Both the position numbers and the translations under genes were made by a program. Shown here one piece after another: positions 1 through 7,622 of a stretch of 64,000 nucleotides of DNA (position 1 is the stretch's first letter; each line of letters opens with the position of its first letter). The notes beneath the pieces are model-generated. The model saw only the letters and a list, made by a program, of their open reading frames with translations. It did no database searches and was not told the DNA's origin. Source of the stretch: Paraburkholderia mimosarum LMG 23256 = NBRC 106338 (lineage in GTDB: Bacteria; Pseudomonadota; Gammaproteobacteria; Burkholderiales; Burkholderiaceae); assembly GCF_000739815.1 (NCBI RefSeq), contig NZ_BBJJ01000031.1, positions 1 to 64,000 on the forward strand. Reading direction: 5' to 3'.

Positions 1-772
1 AAGCGGCGGCCGCCTCGATCTGGCCGCGATGGCCGCGCAGCTCGTGAATGCGCGCGTCGAATGGCTTCACCGAACCCGCTGCCGCGTCGACGCTGAGCGC
101 CCCGGAGACGAGCGCCGTACGGTACAGGTCTTCGATCGCGAACAGGTTGTAGAGCGCGAGCGCCGTGGAGGCCTGCGTGCCGTTGAGCAGCGCGAGACCT
201 TCCTTCGCCTGGAGCGCGAGCGGCTTGAGGCCCGCGGCGGCGAGACCCGCTTCCGCGCTGGCGCGCTCGCCGCGAATGAACACTTCGCCGATGCCGAGCA
301 GCACCGCCGACATATGCGCGAGCGGCGCGAGGTCGCCCGAGGCGCCCACCGAGCCCTTCACGGGAATGAGCGGGAGAACGTCGGCGTTGAAGAGCGCGAT
401 GAGTGCATCCATCACTTCGCGGCGAATGCCCGAATGACCGCGGCCGAGACTCGACAGCTTCAGCGCCATCAAGAGACGCACGACCGGACGCGACATCGGC
501 TCGCCCACGCCCACGGCGTGCGAGAGCACCAGATTGCGCTGCAGGAGTTCGAGCTGGTCGTTCGGAATATGCGTGCTGGCCAGACGCCCGAAGCCCGTGT
601 TAATGCCATAGGCGGGCTCGCCCTTCGCCGTGATTTCGGCAACGGCGCGCGCGCCCGCATCGATGGCCGCGAAGCTGGCCGGATCGAGCTCGAGCCGCAC
701 GGCCTCGCGCGCGATCTGGCGCAGGTTGGGCAGGGTCAGATGGCCGGGCGTGAGGCGAAGGGTCGGGAGCAT
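1..772 (-). CDS. hutH: Histidine ammonia-lyase, 3' end cut by window edge
   Basis: HutH deaminates L-histidine to trans-urocanate, the first step of histidine use, in the cytoplasm. About 257 N-terminal residues are visible of a family usually near 510. The MIO-forming Ala-Ser-Gly triad sits at residues 144-146 inside [14 protein letters not shown], and the active-site Tyr context [12 protein letters not shown] is at about 52-63. There is no stop codon in the visible part because the frame runs off the left edge. The ATG at 772 begins [10 protein letters not shown], a typical HutH start. Two copies of a HutC-like site lie directly upstream, which supports histidine/urocanate control. Family assignment is firm. 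The assignment to histidine rather than to phenylalanine or tyrosine lyase rests on overall similarity and the HutC-like sites. Confidence 0.9.
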   Translation of the reverse strand, partial: MLPTLRLTPGHLTLPNLRQIAREAVRLELDPASFAAIDAGARAVAEITAKGEPAYGINTGFGRLASTHIPNDQLELLQRNLVLSHAVGVGEPMSRPVVRLLMALKLSSLGRGHSGIRREVMDALIALFNADVLPLIPVKGSVGASGDLAPLAHMSAVLLGIGEVFIRGERASAEAGLAAAGLKPLALQAKEGLALLNGTQASTALALYNLFAIEDLYRTALVSGALSVDAAAGSVKPFDARIHELRGHRGQIEAAAA

Positions 773-782
773 GGTCGAATCC

Positions 783-839
783 TGTCTATACAAGTCGCGA
801 AATTGGCCGAAAGTCTAGCCTGGCGCGCCTGTCTATACA
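783..839 (-). promoter_or_regulatory. Two direct copies of a HutC-like operator upstream of hutH
   Basis: The 12-base string ctgtctatacaa occurs at 782-793 and again at 829-840, 47 bases apart and within 70 bases of the hutH start. The core tgtctataca resembles the TGTA-N2-TACA half-palindromes bound by the GntR-type repressor HutC. No hutC gene is visible in the window. The identification is an inference from motif and position. Confidence 0.55.
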
Positions 840-896
840 ACTCCTCTTCCTGGCCCGCGTGACCTGGGACTATCCACGAGAGCGCCGCTTGCCCCG

Positions 897-1850
897 TCAC
901 GCGTCGAGTTGCAGCCTGCCCCCGATAAATGCGAGAAAGCACTGCACGCGGGCCGCGAGCGCCGCGCTGCGGTAGTACACGGCGTGAACCGGCTGGCGCG
1001 CCTCGACGAGCGCATCGTCGAGCACGGTCACGAGGCGCCCGGCCTCGCGGTCGGCCGTGGTGAGAAAGTCGGAGAGGCAGGCAATGCCGCTGCCGGCGAG
1101 CGCGAGCTGGCGTATCGTCTCGCCGCTCGACGCGAGGAGCGCGGGTGCGATCGTGTAGCCGGGCTCGGCCAGTTGCGCCTCCAGCGCTGCCCGCGGTCCG
1201 GCTACGCCGTCGGTGACGCCGTCGCCTGCGGCCTCCCGCAGCGGCCAGCGATTCAGATGCGCGGGCGCCGTGAAGCCGATCAGCCGATGCCCGCCCAGCG
1301 CCGCCACGCTGCGCGGCGCGCCGTGCGCGGCGAGATAGCCGGGACTGGCGACGACGCGCAGCCGGCTCGTGCCGAGCGCACGCGCGTGAAGCGTGGAATC
1401 CTGGAGCGTACCGATGCGAATCGCGATATCGACACGCTGCTCTAGCAGATCGACGATGCGCTCGTTGTTCGTGAGTTCGAGCTGGATCTCCGGATAACGC
1501 TGCGCGAACGCCGCGACGTGCGGCACGATGCAATGGAGCATGAACGGCGTGGCGGCGTCCACGCGCAGCCGTCCTGAAGGGCGCTCGCGGTGACGCGTGA
1601 CGGCCTCCTCGGCGTCCGCCATCGCGGCGAGGATCGCGCGGGCGCGCTCCAGAAACAGCTCGCCCTCCTCCGTGAGCTGCAAGCGCCGCGTCGTGCGCAG
1701 GATCAGTGCGACGCCGAGCTGCTTTTCGAGCCGCGTGAGCGCGCGGCTCACGCCCGATACCGTCTGTTCGAGCTTTTCCGCGGCGGCTGTGATCGAACCC
1801 GCGTCGATCACCGTGACGAATACGAGCAGTTCGTCGGTCGACGTCTTCAT
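897..1850 (-). CDS. LysR-family transcriptional regulator
   Basis: A 317-residue LysR regulator. The winged HTH spans roughly residues 5-62 (DELLVFVTVIDAGSITAAAE and following), then a substrate-binding domain of the periplasmic-binding-protein fold. The start was set at the ATG at 1850 (MKTSTDELL), which fits the family; the longer frame upstream adds an unrelated peptide. It is transcribed divergently from the NAD-dependent epimerase at 1964, with about 110 bases between, so it probably controls that gene and itself. The ligand cannot be read from the sequence. It belongs to the large DsdC/CrgA-like group. Confidence 0.88.
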   Translation of the reverse strand: MKTSTDELLVFVTVIDAGSITAAAEKLEQTVSGVSRALTRLEKQLGVALILRTTRRLQLTEEGELFLERARAILAAMADAEEAVTRHRERPSGRLRVDAATPFMLHCIVPHVAAFAQRYPEIQLELTNNERIVDLLEQRVDIAIRIGTLQDSTLHARALGTSRLRVVASPGYLAAHGAPRSVAALGGHRLIGFTAPAHLNRWPLREAAGDGVTDGVAGPRAALEAQLAEPGYTIAPALLASSGETIRQLALAGSGIACLSDFLTTADREAGRLVTVLDDALVEARQPVHAVYYRSAALAARVQCFLAFIGGRLQLDA

Positions 1851-1963
1851 CGTTGATATTGTTGATCTGCAGTCAAGATTCATTTGAGACTAACACGCTT
1901 TTTGCAAAGCACGGATGCACCGATACTGGCCGCCAACGCAATCCGGACACCAGGGAGCAACCC

Positions 1964-2893
1964 ATGAAAGTTTTCGTGACAGGCGCAGGCGGTTTCATCG
2001 GCGGGGCGATCGCGGCGCACCTCGTGCGCGCGGGACACGAGGTGCACGGCCTCGTGCGCCGGCCTGAACAATTCGCCGACCTCGAAAAGCTCGGCATCGC
2101 GCCCGTGCAGGGCGATCTCGACGACCGCGAGACGCTGATGGCACAAGCGCGCGCCGCCGACGCCGTGATCAACGCCGCGAGCAGCGACCATCGCGGCGCG
2201 GTCGAGGCGCTCATCGACGCGCTCGAAGGCTCCGGCAAGACGCTGCTGCACACGAGCGGCTCGAGCATCGTGGGCGACGCCTCGGGCGGCGAGGCGACCG
2301 CGCGCATCTATCACGAAGATGCCCTGCCCGAGCCGACCGCCGACAAGGCGGCTCGCGTGGCCATCGACAAGGCGGCTCGCGTGGCCATCGACAAGCTCGT
2401 GCTCGCGAGCGCGGCGCGCGGCGTGAAGAGCGCCGTGCTCTGCAACACGCTGATCTACGGCGAGGGCGCCGTGCGGGGTGCGGAGAGCGTGCAGTTGCCG
2501 CGGCTCATCCGCCAGGCGCAAAAGAGCGGCGTGATGCGCCACGTGGGGCGCGGCCTGAACATCTGGTCGAACGTCCACGTCGGCGACGTGGCGGAGCTTT
2601 ACCGCCTCGCGCTGGAAAACACACCGGCGGGCACGTTCTACTTCGTGGAAAGCGGCGAAGCGAACTTCCGCGACATGGCCACGGCGCTCGCCGATGTCAT
2701 GGGGCTCGGCGCCCCGCAGGACTGGCCGCTCGAAGCCGCGATCGAGGAATGGAGCTATGAAATGGCGTCCTATGGCCTCGGCTCGAACAGCCGCGTGCGC
2801 GGCGAGCGCGCCCGCGCGCTGCTCGGCTGGCAGCCGTCGCGCACGTCGGTGGTCGACTGGATCCGCACTGAGATGCGAGTTCCGCAAAAATAG
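1964..2893 (+). CDS. NAD(P)-dependent epimerase/dehydratase (extended SDR)
   Basis: A 309-residue extended short-chain dehydrogenase/reductase. The N-terminal dinucleotide-binding motif GAGGFIGGAIAAHLVRAGH (residues 7-25) is intact, and a serine-rich stretch (HTSGSSIVGD) and a Tyr in LIYGEG follow in the places expected for this fold. The ATG at 1964 has a GGAG ribosome-binding site eight bases upstream. Related proteins act on NAD(P)H-linked reduction or epimerisation of diverse substrates, so the substrate here is unknown. The divergent LysR gene is the likely regulator. An exact 24-base tandem duplication (2342-2389) inserts eight extra residues between the nucleotide-binding half and the substrate half without breaking the frame. 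Confidence 0.85.
   Translation: MKVFVTGAGGFIGGAIAAHLVRAGHEVHGLVRRPEQFADLEKLGIAPVQGDLDDRETLMAQARAADAVINAASSDHRGAVEALIDALEGSGKTLLHTSGSSIVGDASGGEATARIYHEDALPEPTADKAARVAIDKAARVAIDKLVLASAARGVKSAVLCNTLIYGEGAVRGAESVQLPRLIRQAQKSGVMRHVGRGLNIWSNVHVGDVAELYRLALENTPAGTFYFVESGEANFRDMATALADVMGLGAPQDWPLEAAIEEWSYEMASYGLGSNSRVRGERARALLGWQPSRTSVVDWIRTEMRVPQK
2342..2389 (+). repeat. Exact 24-bp tandem duplication inside the epimerase gene
   Basis: Bases 2342-2365 and 2366-2389 are identical and encode two copies of DKAARVAI, followed by a partial third copy (DK then LVLAS). The unit length is a multiple of three, so the frame is kept. Perfect identity suggests a recent slippage event. Confidence 0.95.
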
Positions 2894-3001
2894 GTGCGAC
2901 ACCGCACGTCATTGTTGCGTATCCGTAAGGCCGGTCCGCTAGAATCCGGGCATTTCGCACTACCTGCCCGCGCCCCGCATGCGCCGGCACCGGATACGCC
3001 A

Positions 3002-3184
3002 ATGCTACTCGCGCTGAACTTCGACTGGCTGACCAATCTGCTCGCCATCCTGTTCATCCTCGCGTGCCTCCACGACGTGCGCTACGACGAATATGGCACG
3101 CTGACGCTCGCCGCCGGCGCGATGGGACTCATCGTGATGGCGATCGAAGTGTTGTTGCGCCCCGCGTTCGAGATGTCGCTCTAG
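3002..3184 (+). CDS. Small membrane protein of unknown function
   Basis: A 60-residue protein beginning MLLALNFDWLTNLLAILFIL. It has two hydrophobic stretches (about residues 10-22 and 35-52) joined by a short polar loop with the charged sequence HDVRYDEYG, which suggests a small two-helix inner-membrane protein. The ATG at 3002 was preferred to a longer frame starting near 2894, because the upstream extension is proline/arginine rich and starts almost at the stop of the epimerase gene. No function is known to me. It stands alone between the epimerase and an inverted repeat at 3186-3243. Confidence 0.6.
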   Translation: MLLALNFDWLTNLLAILFILACLHDVRYDEYGTLTLAAGAMGLIVMAIEVLLRPAFEMSL

Positions 3185-3185
3185 C

Positions 3186-3243
3186 GCGAATCATCGTGCG
3201 AAATTCGTACGAGATTGGTGCAAAACTCGCACGATGATTTCGC
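3186..3243. terminator. Long inverted repeat after the small membrane protein gene
   Basis: gcgaatcatcgtgcga (3186-3201) pairs with tcgcacgatgatttcgc (3227-3243) with one bulged base, and the loop holds a second small palindrome (tcgtacga). The hairpin starts two bases after the stop codon. It has no clean T tract, so it may be a factor-assisted terminator or an mRNA-stabilising stem. Confidence 0.45.
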
Positions 3244-3299
3244 GGCTGGCGCGGCGACTTTCGTTGCGCCAACAACCAATCTTGCCCGTTACACTGCCG

Positions 3300-4040
3300 C
3301 TATGATTTTTCGTGCCCACAGCACGACGACTGCGCGGGCGCATTTTCGTAGCGATCGTGGTGACGCATCCACTCGCGCATGTCCTTCTTTTCGTTTCGGC
3401 CCTTCGCGGTCAACTCCAGCATCGCATACGTGCCGATCAGCATCTCTGCGCCGCGCGCGTACGTCGAATACGTGTGATACACATTTCCCGCTTTGTCGCG
3501 GTAGAACGCGCTGACACCGGGCAGCTCGTCGCTCATGTAATCCTGCTCCGCATAGTTGTAGATCGCCTTGCCGCGCGCCTTGTCGGCCTCGCTGAACGAG
3601 ACGTGATAGTCGAAGTTGAAGTCGCTGCCATGCGAGGACACCCAAGGGAAGCGCCAGCCCATGCGCTTTTTGAACGCCTCGATTTTCGCGAGCGGCGCGC
3701 GGGAAACGGCGACATAGGTCACGTCGTGATGCTCCAGATGCGTCAGCGCGCCATCTACATGATCGGAGAGAAACGAGCAGCCCGGGCAGCCCTCTTCCCA
3801 CTCCGGGCCGAGCATGAAGTGATAGATGAGCAACTGGCTGCGCGGGCCGAACAGCTGGGCGAGCGTGCGCGGGCCTTGTGGGGTTTCGAAGGTGTACGTC
3901 TTGTCGACTTTCACCCATGGCAACGCCTGGCGTTTCGCCACCAGTGCATCGCGCGCGTGCGTGAACGCGCGCTCTTCGGCAAGAAGCGCCTTGCGCGCCT
4001 CGGTCCATTCGTTCTGCGAAACAATCTTGTGAGATTCCAT
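3300..4040 (-). CDS. DUF899 family thioredoxin-like protein
   Basis: A 246-residue DUF899 protein. The family has a thioredoxin-like fold and often occurs beside ArsR/SRPBCC pairs. The sequence shows the family's MLGPEWEEGCPGCSFLSDH core at about residues 76-94, with a CxxC-type Cys-Pro-Gly-Cys pair, and a conserved C-terminal Tyr/Trp-rich segment. The ATG at 4040 has a perfect GGAGG nine bases upstream. It is the last gene of a three-gene minus-strand unit (arsR-type regulator, SRPBCC protein, DUF899) and starts 31 bases after the SRPBCC stop. It ends in CCGHEKS, adding a terminal Cys pair. A redox role is plausible but unproven. Confidence 0.85.
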   Translation of the reverse strand: MESHKIVSQNEWTEARKALLAEERAFTHARDALVAKRQALPWVKVDKTYTFETPQGPRTLAQLFGPRSQLLIYHFMLGPEWEEGCPGCSFLSDHVDGALTHLEHHDVTYVAVSRAPLAKIEAFKKRMGWRFPWVSSHGSDFNFDYHVSFSEADKARGKAIYNYAEQDYMSDELPGVSAFYRDKAGNVYHTYSTYARGAEMLIGTYAMLELTAKGRNEKKDMREWMRHHDRYENAPAQSSCCGHEKS

Positions 4041-4071
4041 GCTCGCCGCCTCCTTTGTGAACCCGCGCCGC

Positions 4072-4560
4072 TCAGTTCTGTTCCGAGTCGAGCAGCGCCA
4101 CCAGTTTATCGATCGCGCTCGTCCAGCCCTCGTTGTGCGAATCGCGCACCGCTTCGTCGAAGAAGCGTTCGTGCTTGAGCGTGAGTTCGGTCGCCGGCCC
4201 GTCGGCGCGCAGGGTCATCGTAACGAGCGACTCCCGCTCCGGCGTGTCGCGCCATGCCCACGTGAACACGAGCTTCTGCTCCGGCACGACTTCGAGATAC
4301 GTGCCGCTCACCTCGTGAGTCTCGCCGTTCGCGCCGCGCATGATCACGCGAAAGCGCCCGCCCACGCGCACGTCGGCTTCGGCGTGAATGCAGGTGGTGT
4401 CGAGCGGCTGCATCCAGCGCATCAACTGCGCCGGCTGCGTCCACGCGGCGTAGACCTTCGCGGCGATGGCGTCGATGCGTCGCCGGACGGTGAGGCTCGG
4501 AGCGTCCTGGGCACGACGGGCGGCGCCGGCTCCGGGCCCGGCTGAGGGTTGGGTCGACAT
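4072..4560 (-). CDS. SRPBCC (AHSA1/activator of Hsp90 type) protein
   Basis: A 162-residue START-like protein of the AHSA1/SRPBCC family. The typical markers are present: LTVRRRIDAIAAKVYAAWTQ at the N-terminus, RWMQPLDTTC, the GGRFRVIM strand and the C-terminal GWTSAIDKLVALLDSEQN helix. The ATG at 4560 has a GGAGGAAG ribosome-binding site. Its 5' part overlaps the 3' end of the ArsR gene by 139 bases in another frame, so the two are translationally linked. ArsR-SRPBCC pairs are common; the SRPBCC partner probably binds a hydrophobic ligand in the cytoplasm. The ligand is unknown. Confidence 0.87.
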   Translation of the reverse strand: MSTQPSAGPGAGAARRAQDAPSLTVRRRIDAIAAKVYAAWTQPAQLMRWMQPLDTTCIHAEADVRVGGRFRVIMRGANGETHEVSGTYLEVVPEQKLVFTWAWRDTPERESLVTMTLRADGPATELTLKHERFFDEAVRDSHNEGWTSAIDKLVALLDSEQN

Positions 4561-4889
4561 GCATCTTCCTCCACGAATGCGGCAAGACGATCGAGCGCGT
4601 CGCTCCAGAAGCGCTGATAGTGCGCGAGCCATTGCATCGCGTCCTCCATCGGCCCCGCAGCGAGCCGGCAGGCCACGGTGCGGCCGGTTTTCGCGCGCGT
4701 GACGAGGCCCGCCTGAGCGAGCACGTCCAGATGCTTCATGACCGCCGGCAGCGACATCGCGAACGGCTGCGCGAGCGCGCTCACCGAGAGTTCGTCGTGC
4801 TGCGCGAGGCGCGCCAGCAGCGCGCGCCGCGTGGGATCGGCGAGCGCCGCGAACGTGCGGTCGAGGGCGGCGGCTTCATACTTAACCAT
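4422..4889 (-). CDS. ArsR-family HTH regulator, probably leaderless
   Basis: A 155-residue regulator with an N-terminal ArsR winged helix: FAALADPTRRALLARLAQHD, then SVSALAQPFAMSLPAVMKHL. It lacks an obvious metal-binding CxC motif, like other ArsR proteins paired with SRPBCC genes. Two in-frame ATG codons are possible. The one at 4901 lies inside the -10 box of a good promoter, so I place the start at 4889, which falls at the expected transcription start and would give a leaderless mRNA. The C-terminal 45 or so residues are low-complexity Pro/Ser/Arg and overlap the SRPBCC gene in another frame. It likely represses its own operon. Confidence 0.85.
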   Translation of the reverse strand: MVKYEAAALDRTFAALADPTRRALLARLAQHDELSVSALAQPFAMSLPAVMKHLDVLAQAGLVTRAKTGRTVACRLAAGPMEDAMQWLAHYQRFWSDALDRLAAFVEEDACRPNPQPGPEPAPPVVPRTLRASPSGDASTPSPRRSTPRGRSRRS

Positions 4890-4925
4890 ATGGTTTAGCA
4901 TATGGCGACGAACGCGGGATGTCAA
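4884..4925 (-). promoter_or_regulatory. Sigma70 promoter with palindromic operator over the ArsR start codon
   Basis: On the minus strand TTGACA (4925-4920) is followed after exactly 17 bases by TATGCT (4902-4897). The predicted transcription start falls near 4889-4891, at or next to the ATG. The perfect palindrome aaccatatggtt (4884-4895) covers this point and is a natural ArsR operator. A second catatg at 4899-4904 overlaps the -10 box. Confidence 0.7.
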
Positions 4926-5057
4926 GGACGATGCCGATGCATGCGCCAGGCAATGGCGGAAGACGGCGGCGCGCACCCTCGCATCGCCGCCGCTAGAATG
5001 TCGATTCCGCCGCGCGGCCTTGTTTCACCGCGCGGCCTCTCCCAAGTCCGCCAGCCC

Positions 5058-5453
5058 ATGCCGTCCAAAATCCGCAACTCGCTGCTCTGGATATTCGACG
5101 CCTTCGAGCGCGAGCCAGGCTACCTCTGCAAGCGCATGTTCGGCTGCGACGCCGCGTATCTGGACGGTCTGCTGTGCCTCGTGGCCGCCGACCGCGACCC
5201 GCCGTTCAACGGCTTGCTGGTTTGCACGTCCCAGGAGCGCCACGCGTCGCTCATCGAGGTGATGCCGGCCTTGCGTGCGCATCCCGTGCTCGGCAAATGG
5301 CTTTATGTACCGCAGGCCGATGCCGCGTTCGAGGACACCGCCGAACGGCTGGCCACCCTCGTCCTCGCGCGCGACACGCGTATCGGCGTGGAGCCCAAGC
5401 CGCGCAAACCTCGCAAGGCCGGCAACGCGCGCAACAGCGTCCTGCCGGACTAA
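5058..5453 (+). CDS. TfoX N-terminal-like conserved protein
   Basis: A 131-residue protein. Residues 18-80 (KRMFGCDAAYLDGLLCLVAA and beyond) resemble the N-terminal domain of TfoX/Sxy and a group of small conserved proteins that share the MFG-x-YxDG pattern. The C-terminal 25 residues are basic (KPKPRKPRKAGNARN). The ATG at 5058 was chosen because the longer open frame upstream begins with low-quality sequence overlapping the divergent ArsR promoter. No competence-regulator C-terminal domain is present, so a TfoX role should not be assumed. Function unknown. Confidence 0.6.
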   Translation: MPSKIRNSLLWIFDAFEREPGYLCKRMFGCDAAYLDGLLCLVAADRDPPFNGLLVCTSQERHASLIEVMPALRAHPVLGKWLYVPQADAAFEDTAERLATLVLARDTRIGVEPKPRKPRKAGNARNSVLPD

Positions 5454-5564
5454 CGCGGCCTGCAGGCCTGCGCGACGCAAAAGCGACACGGCCCGCGCCG
5501 CCATGAAGCGACGCGGGCCATTCCGCCGCCGTGGTCACGCGGCGAACGACCGGCCGGGCCCTGC

Positions 5565-6977
5565 TCAGATAGCCCAGCCACCGAGGTAGAACGCGGCCAG
5601 CACGCCGGCGATGACGACCGTGCCCACGTTCAGCTTGCGGATTTCGCCGCTCACCAAACGGCCGATCACGAGGGTGCAGAAGCCCAGCATGATGCCCGTG
5701 ACGATGTTCGCAGTGAGCACGATGAACACGGCGCACACGAGGCCCGACATCGCGTCGACCATATCGGCCATGTCGAGGCGGCTCACGCTCGAGAGCATCA
5801 TGAGACCCACGTACATCAGCGCGGGCGCCGTGGCGTACGAAGGCACGAGTCCCGCGAGCGGGGCGAAGAACATCACCGCGAGGAACAGCACGCCCACCAG
5901 GGCGGCGGCGAGGCCCGTCCTCGCGCCCGCGGCCACGCCCACCGTCGATTCGATATAGGCCGCCGCCGGCGCGCCGCCGAAGAAGCCCGAGAAGATGGAG
6001 CTGAGCGAGTCGGCCGTGAGCGCGCGAGCGCCGTTGACAATGCGCCCGTTCGCATCGAGCTGGCCCGCCTGCCCCGCCACGGCGCGGATCGTGCCGGTGG
6101 CGTCGAACACGGCCGTCATCACGAGCGCGAGCACGCTGGGCAACACGGCGAGCGAGAGCGCGCCCTTGATGTCCATCGCGCCGATCAGCGAGGCATGGCC
6201 CGGCGCCGAGAGCGAAGGCCACGCGAACACGCCGTGAAAGGTCACGGCCGGATCGATGGCGAGGCCGAGTGCCGAGATCGCGACGATCACGATCAGGATC
6301 GCGCCCGGGACGCGGCGGCGCACGAGGCCGAAGATCGCAGCGAGCCCGATCACGGAAAGGATCACGGGCAGCGACGTGATAGGGCCTAGCGAAACGGGCA
6401 GGCCCGCGCCTGGATTCTTGATGACGAGACCTACGTCGTTCGCGGCGATCAGCAGCAGAAAGAGCCCGATGCCGATGCCCGTGCCATGCGCGATGCCGTG
6501 CGGCAGATTGCGCAGGATCCACGAGCGCACGCCCGTCACCGAGATCGCCGTGAACACGAGGCCCATGAGGAACACCGCGCCGAGCGCCACTTCGGGCTTG
6601 AGCCCCTTGCCGAGCACGAGGCCGAAGGCCGTGAACGCCGTGAGCGAGATCGCACAGCCGATCGCGATCGGAAGGCGCGCCCACAGGCCCATCAGCAGCG
6701 AGCCGAACGCCGTCGTGAGGCACACGGCCACGAATACGGCGCTGGTGTCGAAGCCCGCCTTGCCGAGCATGCCCGGCACGACGAACACCGAATAGACCAT
6801 CGCAAGGAAGGTCGTGACGCCCGCGATCGCCTCCTGGCGCAGCGAGCTGCCGCGCGCGGCAACGTCGAAATAACGGTCGATGAAGCCAGTGGCCGTGCCG
6901 AGGCCGGTGGGCTCGGCGATCGGCTCGACTGCGGCCCCGGTCGTGCCGGCAAGCGGCTGCGCGTGGGGTTCGATCAT
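5565..6977 (-). CDS. NCS2 family permease (AzgA/GhxP-like purine transporter)
   Basis: A 470-residue inner-membrane nucleobase:cation symporter of the AzgA-like NCS2 subgroup. It has about 12-14 hydrophobic segments. Family motifs are visible: [19 protein letters not shown] near the N-terminus, [25 protein letters not shown], and [20 protein letters not shown], which forms the substrate-binding region. Members import adenine, guanine or hypoxanthine. The ATG at 6977 (MIEPHAQ) has GGAGG nine bases upstream and was preferred to a start 24 bases further up. The gene is monocistronic, and the upstream region to 7620 contains the minisatellite described separately. Confidence 0.88.
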   Translation of the reverse strand: MIEPHAQPLAGTTGAAVEPIAEPTGLGTATGFIDRYFDVAARGSSLRQEAIAGVTTFLAMVYSVFVVPGMLGKAGFDTSAVFVAVCLTTAFGSLLMGLWARLPIAIGCAISLTAFTAFGLVLGKGLKPEVALGAVFLMGLVFTAISVTGVRSWILRNLPHGIAHGTGIGIGLFLLLIAANDVGLVIKNPGAGLPVSLGPITSLPVILSVIGLAAIFGLVRRRVPGAILIVIVAISALGLAIDPAVTFHGVFAWPSLSAPGHASLIGAMDIKGALSLAVLPSVLALVMTAVFDATGTIRAVAGQAGQLDANGRIVNGARALTADSLSSIFSGFFGGAPAAAYIESTVGVAAGARTGLAAALVGVLFLAVMFFAPLAGLVPSYATAPALMYVGLMMLSSVSRLDMADMVDAMSGLVCAVFIVLTANIVTGIMLGFCTLVIGRLVSGEIRKLNVGTVVIAGVLAAFYLGGWAI

Positions 6978-7292
6978 GGTGAGTGCCTCCTTTATCAGCA
7001 TGCTGAAACGGTTCGCGGCTCACCGGCCCGATCCGTCATCAGGTTCGTCTCGATTGAATGGTCGTGTCGACGCGTTGCCGGCGCCTTGCTTCTGAATGGC
7101 TCCCGCACGCCGAACGTGCGATGTGCGAAAGCCGTGCGGCGCTCATCGTTTTGACATCTCTTTATGGATGGAGCGAAGGTTAGGCGAACGCGATTTGTGC
7201 TCCCATCGCGCGCGTCGCATTGAGGTCATGCCGCGCTGCTTATATGCCCGCGAACAGGGCCCCATACACGCACCGTCCCCGCGTTTACACCT

Positions 7293-7404
7293 GGGCGGGG
7301 AGCCTTGGGTGGGAAGCCCCGGGCGGGAAGCCCCGGGTGGGAAGCCCCGGGCGGGAAGCCCCGGGCGGGAAGCCCCGGGCGGGAAGCCCCGGGCGGGGAG
7401 CCTT
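7293..7404. repeat. Minisatellite: eight 14-bp units
   Basis: Eight head-to-tail units of gggcgggaagcccc run without interruption. Units 2 and 4 carry t instead of c at the fourth base. The first and last units share the same variant, gggcggggagcctt. The array lies in the 645-base gap between the divergently transcribed permease and lipoprotein genes; nothing else is recognisable there apart from a hairpin at 7475-7508. Open frames across the array are repeat-driven and not credible as genes. Confidence 0.95.
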
Positions 7405-7474
7405 GAGCGGACACGCATAATTTCTGGACGATAGCGGTCTCTCTCGCGTGCCGAAGCATCATTACCGCGCCTCA

Positions 7475-7508
7475 CGCAAGTGCCCCGCGACCTGACGGGG
7501 CGCTTGCG
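7475..7508. other. GC-rich hairpin upstream of the lipoprotein gene
   Basis: cgcaagtgccccg (7475-7487) pairs with cggggcgcttgcg (7496-7508), one mismatch, eight-base loop. There is no T tract. It could be a transcript stem or a protein-binding site; the role is unknown. Confidence 0.4.
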
Positions 7509-7622
7509 GCGCGTAGCGCTTACGCGGATCGGGCCGGCGCGCGGGTTACACTCTCACGCATCCCGACCCGGTTTCCCCTGCCGCGCGAGCGTCGCGCCGG
7601 CGGCTCCAAGGAGTTTCTGTCG

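Noticed and set aside
7293-7404. CRISPR array
   Set aside because: Units are contiguous 14-mers without spacers, and no cas genes are present.
7143-7475. Overlapping open frames through the 14-bp array
   Set aside because: Their proteins are direct products of the repeat (Pro/Gly/Arg cycles) and no start has a ribosome-binding site.
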